Positions 53,859 through 64,000 of a DNA stretch of 64,000 nt are shown one piece after another (positions within the stretch are counted from its first letter, which is position 1; every line of letters starts with the position of its first letter). The notes below the pieces were generated by a model, which saw only the letters and a program-made list of their open reading frames with translations, did not search any database and had not been told where the DNA came from. This DNA is from Ciona savignyi. Lineage: Eukaryota; Chordata; Ascidiacea; Phlebobranchia; Cionidae. Location of the stretch: positions 395,485 through 459,484 of the forward strand of contig CH003232.1 in NCBI GenBank assembly GCA_000149265.1, in the 5' to 3' direction. Both the position numbers and the translations under genes were made by a program.

Positions 53859-56800
53859 CTGGGTAAATATTGTTCGGATGGTTAGCTCAGTTTAGTTTAT
53901 TTCAATTTATTTGGTTTATCCCGAAGATTATTCTGGTGGTTAAGTGCGTCGCCTTTCAGTCGAAGGGTTTCAGGTTCAAAACTGGTCGCTAACTAGACGG
54001 TTGAGTCCTTGAGCAAGGCACTTACTGGATAATGTCTGAACCCAGCAGATTAATGGCTTTTACTAAATTGAAGAAATGTCTCAATCATACACAGCTGACC
54101 GAAATAGCTCTGACAACCCTACCTTTGGGTGTGTGGTAATCTAATGATTGTTTTTACATTTTTTTCAGTAGGAACATGTATCCACTAAAATATCCACTAA
54201 AACTTACAAAGTACATGAAAATTAAAAAAGAGACCCAAAATTGTATAGTTTTTACCTCTCTTAATTTGTCCTTAATCTCAACCCACTCTTGTCTTATCTG
54301 GTTGGGATGTTTGTCGTTAAAAAAGAGAAGACTTGCTTCTGTGAGCCTAGGATCGTCTTTGGAGGTGGGGAAAAACGAAAACGGTTTTTCTTCAATTTCG
54401 ACACCGAGTTTTCGAACTGTAAGTACATTTTTATCATTTGGCTGTGGTGCTCCTATGTCCACAGTCGAGTTGCTGTGCTGTTTTACAGTGTGTGTGGATG
54501 ATTAGATAATTTTCAATTTGGACCTCATGCTCACAGTCGAGTTGCTGGAGCTATTACATTGTGTGGATAATTAGACTGATTTATTAATTTGGACGACTTA
54601 TTAGATACCACAGGGTTGGAGCAATGTAAAGTGGTTTGCTTGGGTGCACAGTAATACACCTCATGCCCACCCACAGTCGAGTTAATATAGATATTACATT
54701 GTGTGGATAATTAGACTGATTTTCAATTCGGACGACTTATTAGATACCACTGGGTTGGAGCAATGTTAAGTAGATTGCTTGGGTGCACAGGAATACACCT
54801 CATGCCCACAGTCGAGTTAATATAGATATTACAGTATGTGGATAATCAGACATGACTTTCATTTTGGACGACACATTAGATACCACTGGGTTGGAGCAAT
54901 GTAAAGTGGCTTGCTCAGGTGCACAGTAATACACCATGCCCACAGGGTAGCTTCTAAAGCTATTACAGTGTGTAGTTGGTTTTTAGTACGAATCAGAAAT
55001 AATAAAATTCATCCGAAGTTGACACGCAACAAACACCCAGCAAGCCAGGCAAAAAGGAAAAATATTTTCAAACTTTTAAAGTGTAGTGGATTTTCTATTC
55101 ATATTTAGCAAGTTAAAAACGTAATTGAAAGATACATTTAGAGTTAACACGCATCAAACAGCCAGAAAAAAATTATTTTTAAACTTTTTAATTTACCTGC
55201 AACATTGGGATCAAATTCTGTCTCTTCGGGTTCACTTTCACTACTGTCGTGTTTAAATACTTTGGGACCGAATTTTGTTGATTTGTGTGGCTTTTCTGAA
55301 ATAGTAGTTTTGTATTCTTAAATATCTTTTCTCACGATTTATAAGAAAGTGCTTAGTGCGACTGATTTTATTGGTGGGTTAGTGAGTCCCCTTGTGCTTT
55401 TCCATTCACATGGATAAACATAAAACAGTTTTAAACTTGCATTAGGTTAAAAGGTGACGCACTAATTCACAACGCTAATCGACCGGACAATAATAAATGT
55501 TAAGCACACTGGCAATAAGTTAGGATAGGATCGGATATTAATGTTTATCCCTGTGAATGTGAAGACCAAGGGGGTTAACACACAGGCAATCGTCAGATCA
55601 CCTTGTGCCCACCGTCGGGTTACCGGAGCTATTGCAGTATGTTGTATATGATAGAAACATTCCTTCAATTTGGTAGAACTTATTAACCCGCTGGGTTTAG
55701 GCAATGTCCATTAAGTGCCTTGCGCAAGGACACAACCGACTAGCTAGCGACCTTAGGTCTAACGTGCAACCTTTCGCATGAAATGCGTCGCTTTAAACCA
55801 CCAGACTAACCAGGTTAATGTTGTGATGATCACAAAAAAAATATTACAAGTAACCACATAGTACCACCAGCTTTAGGTAAACCCCCTCTTAACCCATCAA
55901 TTGTACAGACCCCCACCCACTCCACCCCACAAATATCCACCTGATATGTCTTCGTATCCTTGATAGTTGTCATCAGAACTGTGTATGACATCACAATCGC
56001 TATCATGCCGATCGGGGTCACGACCTAACATGGTAAGTAAGGAGAAAGTGTTTCCTTCGTCGTTTGGTTCGTCCTGAAAAATGTGGGAAATATATAGGAT
56101 GTTTATGTGTAAAAATATATAAGCTGTTTATGTTTACTTCTGGTCGTAATCAAAAAGGAAAAACTCTTAAGGAGGGAACAAGGGAAACTGCTTACTTAAA
56201 TGAAGATTTAACTTAGAATCAGGGCTTGGGTTAAAGTTAGCGTTATTTCTGGGGTTAGTGTTAGGGTTAGTCCTCGGATTGGAATTAGTGTTTGGGGCTG
56301 GGGTAAAATAAATTTCCATAGTTTTAGTAAGCAGTTTTTTTTTAATCTTTTTCTCCTTTCAGTGTTTCCCTTATCGAGTTACAACAACTTTTGCATTGTG
56401 TTCAACAGATGTGAACATGTTGTAGTTATTATTCAACCTATTAATCTGACCGGTTAGTCTGGCGTTTAGTGCGACGCTTTTCAACCGAAAAGTTGCAGGT
56501 TGAAACTGTTTGCTAGCTAGTCGGTTGTGTCCTTGGCCAATGGACTTAACGGGCATTGCTTGAACCTAGCAGATTAATGAGTTCTAAAAAAAATTGCCAA
56601 AATATATTAACTTTATTTTAAATCGAACAACGCAAACAAATAAAAAGAATGAAAAAACAAAATTTTAAAAGCAAACAAATAAAAAGATTAAAATCTCACT
56701 TTTTCAGTTTTGTCATCATTTCTACCGAAGGCTTGTTTTAACTCATTCGAACTGATTTCATAAAATCTATCTTTAGTGACTTCGGGAATTTCTTCTTTTT

Positions 56801-59800
56801 CTTTCTTTTTCTTTTTTCTTTCGGCTTTTTTAGATCTGAGTAACATCGAAACATTTCACAGAGCCATAAATCCATCAAATTTCGGGCCAGTAAGAATTGA
56901 CTCGCGTGTGGAAGCTCACGCTAGTGACTGGATTTATTTGACAAAATAAAATGAAACACGTATTGTAGACTCCAGTATTCGGACGCGCCATGTGTATAAT
57001 AAAAACGATCCCAATGATGCGATTTATTTTTTGTTCCTCTATAAGCCAATTGAATAGAAAACGGTTGCGGTAAACGTAAATTAGTGTTTTATTTGCAGGA
57101 GTAAATTCTTACTTGCACGGCTGTCGTCAAGCGTTCATTACTCATGCAGATTTTTGGACCAGTTGTACTTTAGCGTTCGACATGTTACATTTATACGCTC
57201 ACGACAAATCCAAAATTTAAATTTAAAACAGGAAATGCTTTGATGCTAAACTTAAGAAAAGCGAAAAAGATGCCAAACGACACTTGCTATAGCACATCAT
57301 GATTAAAACTTAAAAAATGAAGGGAAATTGGTTGCCTTATAAAATCCATGCCAAGTTATGATAACTTGCAGGTATTTTTCCCATGTTTTTTTATTGAGGC
57401 TTTAGAAGTCATAATTTAAGTCCAAAGTAGTAATTTACGTTGTGACTTTTGCAGAAATGTTGTAGGATCGAAACGCCACTTTGCCATAGGGTAGAACGCT
57501 TAATCAAATGTCACAAAAATGACCTCCAACCCACATCTGTCCGGCCCGTTGGTCTAACGGTTTTGTGCGTCGCTTTTCAATCGAAAGGTTGAAGGTGCGA
57601 AACTGGTCGCTAGCTAGTCGGTTGTGTCCTTGGGAAAGGCACTTTACGGACATTACCTGAACCCAGCGGATTAATGGGTTCTACCAAATTGAAGGAACGT
57701 GTCTATCATATACAACACACTGCAATAGCTCCGATAACCCGACGATGGGTACGAGGTGATCTGACGATTACCCGTGTGTTAACCCCCTTGGTTTTCCCAT
57801 TCACGGGAATAAAGATGAATATCCTATCCTACCTTATCCTATCCATCTCACACAGCCCCATATAAAAGGGACATTATCAAATCACCCCAATTTTTTTATT
57901 TTTTTGGGCTGCAAACTAAAAAAATGAAAATTGTGCGTTTAAGTTGGTGGTCTTAGACCGAAACCCCTACATGCAATGTGGAAATTAATCCACTTCAGGT
58001 AGTATCCCTACTAGGTGAAGGCTGGCAGACACTTTTCACAAGAATCTCCACAGCTGGACACCCAAAATAACCCTGGAACTTACTTAGCAGGTTGTACTTC
58101 CATATCCGTGTGACCTTTCCTGCTGGGGTCGTATCGTTTATCAGTCGGATCTGAGAATTGGACGCCTTTCTTCTTCGTGGCCATCGCTTTCGAACCCACT
58201 ACTTGGTGGAGAACTGAGAGGTTTCTTTGTAATTCTATGGATGAGAAGGGAAATGTGGCACAGATGGACAGGTGGTTATTTCAATTTTTTATAAACATTT
58301 ATTTTTTCATTTTTATTTTATTTATATTTTTTATGTGGGTTTAGCGACCACGTCTAAATATACCAAAACTTGATAATTAATTGGATTTTAGACTATTCTA
58401 ATGATTGTCGTTTTTCCGTTTTTCCCCGTTTTTCAAATTTTTATCAAAGGTCCTGCTACGTGTTTTCATCGTGGAATCAGAAACTAAACTAAACTTATCA
58501 AGGTTGATTTGTGAGTCTGAGTACCTATGGTAGGAACAAATAATTTAACAAATTCTAATAAAAAACAAAGATAAACCTGTTTTATCATCATCTTCTGGCT
58601 CAAGAACTTCATTTTCAACCATAAATCTGTCGTCGATTTTAAAACGGGAATCCGCACCAACACTGTGAATATACCAAGTCAAACATGTTATATAGATTAC
58701 TTTAACCCAGTGGTATATAATAGGATAGAATATTTATGTTTATCCAAGTGAATGGGAAAACCAAGGAGGTTAACACACGGACAATCGTCAGATCACCTCG
58801 TGCCCACCGTCAGGTTGTTGGAGCTATTGCAGTGTGTTGTGTATGATTCACACGTTCCTTTAATTTGGTAAAACCTTAAACAGTCTTAAACGTTACACCA
58901 CAATATCTCTAGTAATCTAATGTTGGGTATTAGGTAACAATTGGCCAATAAATACCATAATGCCGCCTGGTATTTCCTATCTTCTCAAATAAACATAGTA
59001 ATATAACCCTCTTTATCTTCAATTCACATTTACGTTAACAACTTGATTACATGCCTTTATTACTGTTTTATTACTGGCGCTACCATCGTTCTGTCCTAAG
59101 TATTGCAATGTATTGTATAGCCTACTGAAGCGCCGTAACCATGAAAATCAGACATTATGCAGCGAGTGCGTGGTCCGTCAGTTGGGTGTATCAATTGAAT
59201 ATATTATACTTATAGGTAGGCCTAAATCGTACAATTAGAGATTCGGGTTTACAAAACTATTTAATAATCAAAATATGCGCAAAAATATATATACTCTGTC
59301 TTAACTGAAAAAATAAAAATTAAAAATTATTTTAAATCATACAAATATGCGCGGCACCTGCTAACTAGGCCTAAATGATTTTATACCTTGATTGCATTTC
59401 CAGTAGTTTCTGTCCATCCCTTCCATGGAATTGTGGTTTTAATTGGAATCCATTTAAATCGTCTTCATCACTATCGAACCCTAACACATTATCTGCGTTC
59501 GGTTTCTGAAAAATTTAGATATTTATATTTAGGATTAGGTTAGTTAGTTTGTTTTTTGTTTTCACGATGAAAACATGAAGCAGGACCTTTGATAATAATT
59601 TAGAAATGGAAAAAAAGTCAAAACGACAGTTGTTAGAACACTTCTAAAATCCAATTAATTATTAAGTTTCGGTATAATTAGACATGGCCGATAATCTCCA
59701 TAAAAAAATAAAAATAAAAAAAATGTTTATAAAAAATTTACACTAAGCCACGAAAAAAAAGTGTGCGGTAATTAGCGCTGTACAGCTCTAGCTGAAAATA

Positions 59801-60710
59801 TAGGGACACTAACACAAAAATTAAAAGTTATGTCTGTTTCAAAGACCAAATCTAGATGCTTTAAACAATTTTCTTTGAAATCTGTTAATAGATATATTTT
59901 AAGACTTTTTATAGAATGCAAAACAATAAAACAGATAAAAAAAAGAAATGAAATGTAGGGTCCACCTTTTTCAATTTTTCATCCTCGTTAAAGTGTTCCG
60001 TTTCAGAATCACTGTCAAACTTGATATGTTTATTTGATGTGTTTCCTTTCTGTAATATGACAACCAATAAGTTACTGTGTTTTTACAACACATGGGTATA
60101 AACAGTGATGGGATTCAAGAGGTTCGCGTGGGTTCGGTCGAACCCGTTCTTGGAACGTCCGGATAATCACCGATCCGATTCTTGCTTTTTTAGAGACATT
60201 AGACCTTTTAGGGAACTTGTTGTTAAGTACGATGCAATAGAGACCCTGTTCCCATCACTGGGTATAAATATAACAAGAACCGAGAAAGTAATTATTCGAA
60301 CTAAAACATTTTAAAAGATAAAATGAATTTAAAATGGGAATTAGGCAACAGTCACCACCTTTTTATTCCATTTTGCACTTTTGTGGAATTGTAATTTTTT
60401 GGCAAAATTGTGTATTTTACAAGATAAATATTTAAAGTAAGCATAGTTAATTGTCCACACTCTAGACTTTAAAAAATCAAATGTTAAAAAAAAGTTTGTT
60501 TTCAGTGTGCAATGGTTGAATAAAAAAATCTTGGGTGTACAAAAAGACAGCTACCATTTCCAAAATTATTTTCTAAACAAATTCTTTGAATGATAAGACT
60601 ACCTTAAGAGAAATCTGGATTAATTCCTTTGCCTTTTTCCCTTCTTCTCTTCTCTGTTTCAAAGAATTCAATCTTTTTTCATTTGAATCTTCATGCTTCT
60701 TCTCTTTCAT
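53787..60710 (-). CDS. NOL8: nucleolar protein 8 (NOL8)-like protein, C-terminal part, ten exons
   Basis: Minus-strand join 60710-60603, 60049-59966, 59505-59387, 58662-58577, 58213-58084, 56835-56700, 56073-55941, 55295-55197, 54416-54256, 53858-53787; all phases fit, giving 375 residues from the ATG at 60710. In order: basic coiled coil with NEKRLNSLK (~9-17); IKFDSD (~45-50); LKPQFHGRDGQKLLEMQS (~86-103) and DSRFKIDDRFM (~108-118); RYDPS (~154-158); Lys-rich KKAERKKKKK (~178-187) and EIPEVTKDRFYEIS; FSLLTMLG; SFFPTSKDDPRL; and a basic DYKKKHRDAVR end. This order and these motifs match the C-terminal half of vertebrate NOL8, a nucleolar RNA-binding factor in ribosome biogenesis. The NOL8 N-terminal RRM is not seen: upstream exons probably lie beyond the satellite array or outside the window, so the ATG may be an internal Met. 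Confidence 0.82.
53930..54155 (+). mobile_element. tRNA-SINE family 1 copy
   Basis: Sense head and body in the last NOL8 intron (antisense to the gene), tail lost. Confidence 0.8.
54256..54416 (-). CDS. NOL8: NOL8 exon (ninth of ten identified)
   Basis: Two bases plus 53 codons: RKLGVEIEEKPFSFFP, TSKDDPRL, then IRQEWVEIKDKLRE. Acceptor TACTTACAG, donor GTAAAA. SFFPTSKDDPRL is the most diagnostic block of the gene. Confidence 0.85.
54440..54975. repeat. ~137-bp tandem repeat in NOL8 intron
   Basis: CACAGTCGAGTT recurs at about 54461, 54533, 54673 and 54809 with a degraded unit near 54945. Intervals are 72, 140 and 136, so the first unit is half deleted. Similar units occur in NAV intron 9. 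Confidence 0.85.
55197..55295 (-). CDS. NOL8: NOL8 exon (eighth)
   Basis: Two bases, 32 codons and one base: KPHKSTKFGPKVFKHD then the acidic SSESEPEETEFDP. The acidic Ser cluster suits CK2-type phosphorylation, as in other nucleolar factors (inference). Confidence 0.8.
55515..55818 (-). mobile_element. tRNA-SINE family 1, full copy
   Basis: Same orientation as NOL8, complete from head to tail. Its body keeps a ~75-codon open frame shared with the copies at 2692, 32739 and 57541. Confidence 0.9.
55941..56073 (-). CDS. NOL8: NOL8 exon (seventh)
   Basis: 44 codons plus one base: DEPNDEGNTFSLLTMLG, then an acidic stretch. Acceptor TTTTTCAG, donor GTGGAT. Confidence 0.8.
56158..56372 (-). mobile_element. 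MITE-A, full but diverged
   Basis: Both terminal inverted repeats are recognisable (TTAAGGAGGGAACAAGGG and AGTAAGCAG...CTCCTTTCAG). The core in this orientation reads GGGTTAGTGTTAGGGTTAG, telomere-like. Confidence 0.75.
56444..56588 (+). mobile_element. tRNA-SINE family 1, 5' half
   Basis: Head to the CAGATTAATGAGTTCT body, then ends in an A-rich run. Confidence 0.82.
56700..56835 (-). CDS. NOL8: NOL8 exon (sixth)
   Basis: One base plus 45 codons: the Lys-rich SKKAERKKKKKEKEE, then IPEVTKDRFYEISSNELK. Acceptor TTACTCAG, donor GTGAGA. Confidence 0.84.
57541..57846 (+). mobile_element. tRNA-SINE family 1, full, well preserved
   Basis: One of the best copies: GGCCCGTTGGTCTAACGG head, complete body, CCTATCCTACC tail. 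Close to the copies at 2692 and 61438, which share the GGCCCGTTGGTC start (a subfamily). Confidence 0.92.
58084..58213 (-). CDS. NOL8: NOL8 exon (fifth)
   Basis: Two bases, 42 codons and 2 bases: LHQVVGSKAMATKKK, then KRYDPSRKGHTDME. The CTCTCAG acceptor is required by phase; a nearby AAAG is not usable. Donor GTAAGT. Confidence 0.82.
58330..58500 (+). repeat. R165 family copy
   Basis: Clear copy (GGGTTTAGCGACCACGTC to AACTAAACTAAAC), flanked on both sides by pieces of a 76-bp unit (58240-58270 and 58500-58530): it inserted into that unit. Confidence 0.75.
58577..58662 (-). CDS. NOL8: NOL8 exon (fourth)
   Basis: One base, 28 codons and one base: VGADSRFKIDDRFMVENE. DSRFKIDDRF is a conserved NOL8 block. 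Acceptor TATTCACAG, donor GTTTAT. Confidence 0.85.
58717..58885 (-). mobile_element. tRNA-SINE family 1, 3' half
   Basis: From the ATAGGATAGAATA tail to the CCTTTAATTTGGTA body; head missing. Confidence 0.82.
58886..59386. other. NOL8 intron, no further feature
   Basis: A worn SINE relic (CACCACAATATCTCTAGTAA) lies near 58893. Otherwise unique AT-rich intron. Confidence 0.45.
59387..59505 (-). CDS. NOL8: NOL8 exon (third)
   Basis: 39 codons plus 2 bases: acidic FDSDEDD, then LKPQFHGRDGQKLLEMQS, a strongly conserved family block. Acceptor ATTTTTCAG, donor GTATAA. Confidence 0.88.
59530..59710 (-). repeat. R165 family copy
   Basis: Reverse copy beginning TTTTCACGATGAAAACATG; inverted relative to 58330-58500. 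Confidence 0.7.
59966..60049 (-). CDS. NOL8: NOL8 exon (second)
   Basis: 28 codons: NKHIKFDSDSETEHF. NKHI-x-FDSD matches NOL8. Acceptor ATATTACAG, donor GTGGAC. Confidence 0.83.
60103..60260. mobile_element. hAT-like MITE, 158 bp, TSD GGTATAAA
   Basis: Ends CAGTGATGGGA and its exact inverse TCCCATCACTG (apart from one internal difference), flanked by a perfect 8-base duplication GGTATAAA (60095-60102 and 60261-60268). In a NOL8 intron. A partial relative lies at 34871-34990. Confidence 0.9.
60603..60710 (-). CDS. NOL8: NOL8 first identified exon
   Basis: 36 codons from ATG 60710: a basic coiled coil MKEKKHEDSNEKRLNSLKQ to IQISLK. The frame stays open 11 codons further upstream, up to an in-frame TAA near 60745, so either ATG 60710 is the start or an acceptor such as CCAAAAG near 60735 joins an upstream exon. 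Donor GTAGTC. Confidence 0.75.
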
Positions 60711-60904
60711 GTTTTCGGAATAATTTCCGGAATATTCTTTTGGGAGATATTACCAACACCCCGAAAAACAATTAATAATTTGTGTTTTGCAGATTTTATT
60801 TGATAATAAGAAAAGAGGTGCAGATAGACAGGTTAGGGCAATACTGTATAAATGTAAATTTTAGTACAAAACCAAAATCGTTTTATTAATAAACAAAAAT
60901 TTAT

Positions 60905-61345
60905 GTGGCAACATTAAATGGAGGGAAACTGTTTACTAAAACTGTGAAAACTAATTCTAACCCCGCTCCAAACACTAATCCCAACCCCAAAACCAACCCA
61001 GCCTTAACACTAACTATTGTCCCTAAATTTCCTTTAGGTATGCAATTTACCCCTATGTAGTTTTTCCCTGGTGATGTTAATCGCTGGTGGAAAATACAAA
61101 GGGCTATATCACCACATTCGAAGCAATTTCCCCTTTTTTGTGCTGCTAACAATTGATCATCCAAATTTGCCATATTACTCTTAGCGGGTTATGTGAGTAT
61201 ACCATTCTCCCTATACATTAAGTTCATTCAGGGAATTTTTAGGGTTAGGACTGTATCTTGGGTTAAGATTAGTGTTGGGGGTAAAGTTAAAATTCAGTTT
61301 TCATACTTTTAGTAAGCAATTTACCTATTTTTATTTCCCCTCCCC
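60905..61345. mobile_element. two MITE-A fragments around a small minus ORF
   Basis: 60905-61040 (sense core) and 61215-61345 (reverse core). The minus open frame 61173-60901 starts outside the MITE with a Cys-rich stretch (CFECGDIALC) but runs into the MITE, so its second half is repeat-derived. I do not recognise the first half. Confidence 0.55.
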
Positions 61346-61437
61346 TAGTGTTGAAGGTGGGGAGTTGTGGTGAGTAAAATCGAGCAATTTAGGCTAATCT
61401 GGTAAGCGGGAAGGAGGGAAACTAATTTTAACCCTGT

Positions 61438-61562
61438 CCGGCCCGTTGGTCTAATGGTTAAGTGCGTCGCCTTTCAATCGAAAGGTTGCGAAACTGGTCG
61501 CTAGCTAGTCGGTTGTGTTCTTGGGCAAGGTACTTTACGGACATTGCCTGGACCCAGCGGAG
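61438..61562 (+). mobile_element. tRNA-SINE family 1, 5' half
   Basis: GTCCGGCCCGTTGGTC head to CCCAGCGG. It breaks into unrelated sequence in which AGTCAAGCAGGCAGGCAAT is repeated twice. A second, worn copy follows at 61815-61970. Confidence 0.82.
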
Positions 61563-61814
61563 TAAACCTAGGTCAAGCAAGCAGGCAATTCTCATCAGGC
61601 GATTCGAAAAGTCAAGCAGGCAGGCAATAGCCGATAGCAGGGATCGAAATGAGGCTACCAGTGTTTCCAAATAAAAAATTATAACTATTTTGTGAAAATT
61701 CGCGACGACGTCATTTTAATTACAGTATAATTACAGTATAGGTTTCGTGTGGGGGAAATGGTTTTAAATTTAAGAAAAGCAGTAAAAATAATAAAGATGT
61801 GACGTCAACAGTGG

Positions 61815-61970
61815 TCTGATTCGAAGCTGGTCGCTAACTCGACGGTTGTATACTTGGGCAAGGAACATTACGGATATTGCCTAAACCCGGCGCAATAATG
61901 GGTTAGGGTAATCTAATATTGGAGGCAAGGTGATCTGATGATTGCCCTTATGTTAACCCCCTAGGTTTAT
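61815..61970 (+). mobile_element. tRNA-SINE family 1, worn copy
   Basis: From GATTCGAAGCTGGTCGC to CCCCCTAGG with an internal deletion. It ends where the satellite array begins. Confidence 0.65.
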
Positions 61971-64000
61971 TACCAACATGTGGGGGCAAATGGTTTAAAT
62001 TTACGAAAACCAGCGAACAGTAATACATATATGACACCATTTTGCATATACCGTGTATGTTCAATTAGTCGTAAGTCCTCTTATACTTCCGACTGAATTC
62101 ACTTTAAGGTATGTATGAACATCTACAGTTCACCCTCTAAACGATGGTGCAAATAGATTTTACCATTATGTGGGGGCAAATGGTTTAAATTTACGAAAAC
62201 CAGCGAACAGTAATACATATATGACGTCATTTTGGATATACCGTGTATGTTCAATTAGTCGTAAGTCTTTTTATACTTCCGACTGAATTCACTTTGAGGT
62301 ATGTATGAACATCTACCTTTCACACTCTAAACGATGGTAAGTTCAGTTTTCACCAACATGTGGGGGCAAATGGTTTAAATGAACGAAAACCAGCGAAAAT
62401 AAAAAAGACGTTAGGTCTTTTTGGATATACCGTGTATGTTCAAGAAGTCCTAACTCCTCTTATACTTTTGACTGAATTCACTTTGAGGTATGTATGAACA
62501 TCTACCTTTCACACTCTAAACGATGGTAAGTTCAATTTTTACCAACATGTGGGGGCAAATGGTTTAAATTAACGAAAACCAGCGAAAATAAAAAAGACGT
62601 TAGGTCTTTTTGGATATACCGTGTATGTTCAAGAAGTCCTAACTCCTCTTATACTTTCGACTGAATTCACTTTGAGGTATGTATGAACATCTACAGTTAA
62701 CCCTCTAAACGATGGTGTAAATAGATATTAACAATATGTGGGGGCAAATGGTTTAAATTTACGAAAACCAGCGAACAGTAATACATATATGACGTCATTT
62801 TGCATATACCGTGTATGTTCAATTAGTCGTAAGTCCTCTTATACTTCCGACTGAATTCACTTTGAGGTATGTATGAGCATCTACATTTCATTCTCTAAAC
62901 GATGGTAAGTTTAGTTTTTACCAACATGTGGGGGCAAATGGTTTAAATGAACGAAAACCAGCGAAAATAAAAAAAGACGTTAGGTCTTTTTGGATATACC
63001 GTGTATGTTCAAGAAGTCCTAACTCCTCTTATACTTTTGACTAAATTCACTTTGAGGTATGTATGAACATCTACCTTTCACATTGTAAACGATGGTAAGT
63101 TCAGTTTTCACCAACATGTGGGGGCAAATGGTTTAAATTAACGAAAACCAGCGAAAATAAAAAAGACGTTAGGTCTTTTTGGATATACCGTGTATGTTCA
63201 AGAAGTCCTAACTCCTCTTATACTTTCGAATGAATTCACTTTGAGGTTTGTATGAACATCTACAGTTTACCCTCTAACCGATGGTGCAAATAGATATTAC
63301 CAATATGTGGGGGCAAATGGTTTAAATTTACGAAAACCAGGGAAAAGTAATACATATATGACGTCATTTTGCATATACCGTGTATGTTCGATTAGTCGTA
63401 AGTCCTCTTATACTTCCGACTGAATTCACTTTGAGGTATGTATGAGCATCTACATTTCACCCTCTAAACGATGGTAAGTTTAGTTTTTACCAACATGTGG
63501 GGGCAAATGGTTTAAATTAACGAAAACCAGCGAAAATAAAAAAGACGTTAGGTCTTTTTGGATATACCGTGTATGTTGAAGAAGTCCTAACTTCCTCTTA
63601 TACTTTCGACTGAATTCACTTTGAGGTATGTATGAACATCTACCTTTCACACTCTAAACGATGGTAAGTTCAATTTTTACCAACATGTGGGGGCAAATGG
63701 TTTAAATTAACGAAAACCAGCGAAAATAAAAAAGACGTTAGGTCTTTTTGGATATACCGTGTATGTTTAAGAAGTCCTAACTCCTCTTATACTTTCGACT
63801 GAATACACTTTGAGGTATGTATGAACATCTACAGTTTACCCTCTAAACTAAACGATGGTGCAAATAGATATTACCAATATGTGGGGGCAAATGGTTTAAA
63901 TTTACGAAAACCAGCGAAAAGTAATACATATATGACGTCATTTTGCATATATCGTGTATGTTCAATTAGTCGTAAGTCCTCTTATATTCCGACTGAATTC
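61971..64000 (+). repeat. 190-bp satellite with A-B-B higher-order repeat
   Basis: GTGGGGGCAAATGGTTTAAA occurs at 61980, 62170, 62360, 62549, 62738, 62928, 63118, 63307, 63497, 63687 and 63881, a 189-190 base period (last interval 194, from a small AACTA duplication). Type A monomers carry ACATATATGACGTCATTTT and TTAGTCGTAAGTC; type B carry AAAAAAGACGTTAGGTCTTT and AGAAGTCCTAACTCC. The order is A, A, B, B, A, B, B, A, B, B, A, with a ~569-base trimer. The array continues past the window edge. Confidence 0.97.

Noticed and set aside
56158..56372. Interstitial telomere repeat (GGGTTAGTGTTAGGG)
   Set aside because: The motif is the degenerate core of MITE-A between its inverted ends, not a run of TTAGGG.
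60901..61173. 90-codon minus frame as NOL8 5' exon
   Set aside because: The second half is MITE-A; the Cys-rich first half does not match NOL8 and has no donor in a fitting phase that I could identify.

Overview
The window looks like nuclear DNA of an ascidian tunicate, most likely Ciona or a close relative. It is AT-rich and holds short-exon, GT-AG-spliced animal genes. Almost every intron carries tRNA-derived SINEs of two families, small TIR elements and minisatellites. The species call is inference from gene structure and repeat style; no search was run.

Three spliced genes can be read through their exon phases. (1) Plus strand, 5520-11696: six exons encode a complete olfactomedin domain and stop codon of a myocilin/gliomedin-like secreted or membrane protein; its 5' part is not identified. 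(2) Plus strand, 42290-52725: fourteen coding exons join in phase to an 824-residue neuron navigator (NAV/UNC-53 family) protein with coiled coils, a basic Ser-rich linker and the C-terminal AAA ATPase, but no CH domain. An in-frame stop lies just before the start codon, downstream of a strong 3' splice acceptor, suggesting a short isoform or a trans-spliced gene. (3) Minus strand, 60710-53787: ten exons encode the C-terminal ~375 residues of a nucleolar protein 8 (NOL8)-like protein. NAV and NOL8 converge tail to tail about 1.06 kb apart.

Layout: 1-5.5 kb repeats and possible small upstream exons; 5.5-11.7 kb olfactomedin gene; 11.7-42.2 kb a gene-poor stretch with a gap (13483-13582), a ~335-bp tandem array (28.3-30.2 kb), 76-bp arrays (37.4-38.5 kb) and a few unassigned ORFs or possible regulatory islands; 42.2-52.7 kb NAV; 53.8-60.7 kb NOL8; 61.98 kb to the edge, a 190-bp satellite with a three-monomer higher-order repeat.

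The most unusual feature is that several minisatellites span or copy real splice junctions: the acceptors of olfactomedin exon 3 and NAV exons 2 and 12, and the donor of NAV exon 10. Antisense tRNA-SINE heads also sit directly against functional 3' splice sites, most clearly NAV exon 10. Three hAT-like MITEs with perfect 8-bp target duplications are also clear. The genes have unrelated jobs (extracellular adhesion domain, cytoskeletal/axon guidance ATPase, ribosome biogenesis), and nothing indicates they act together.
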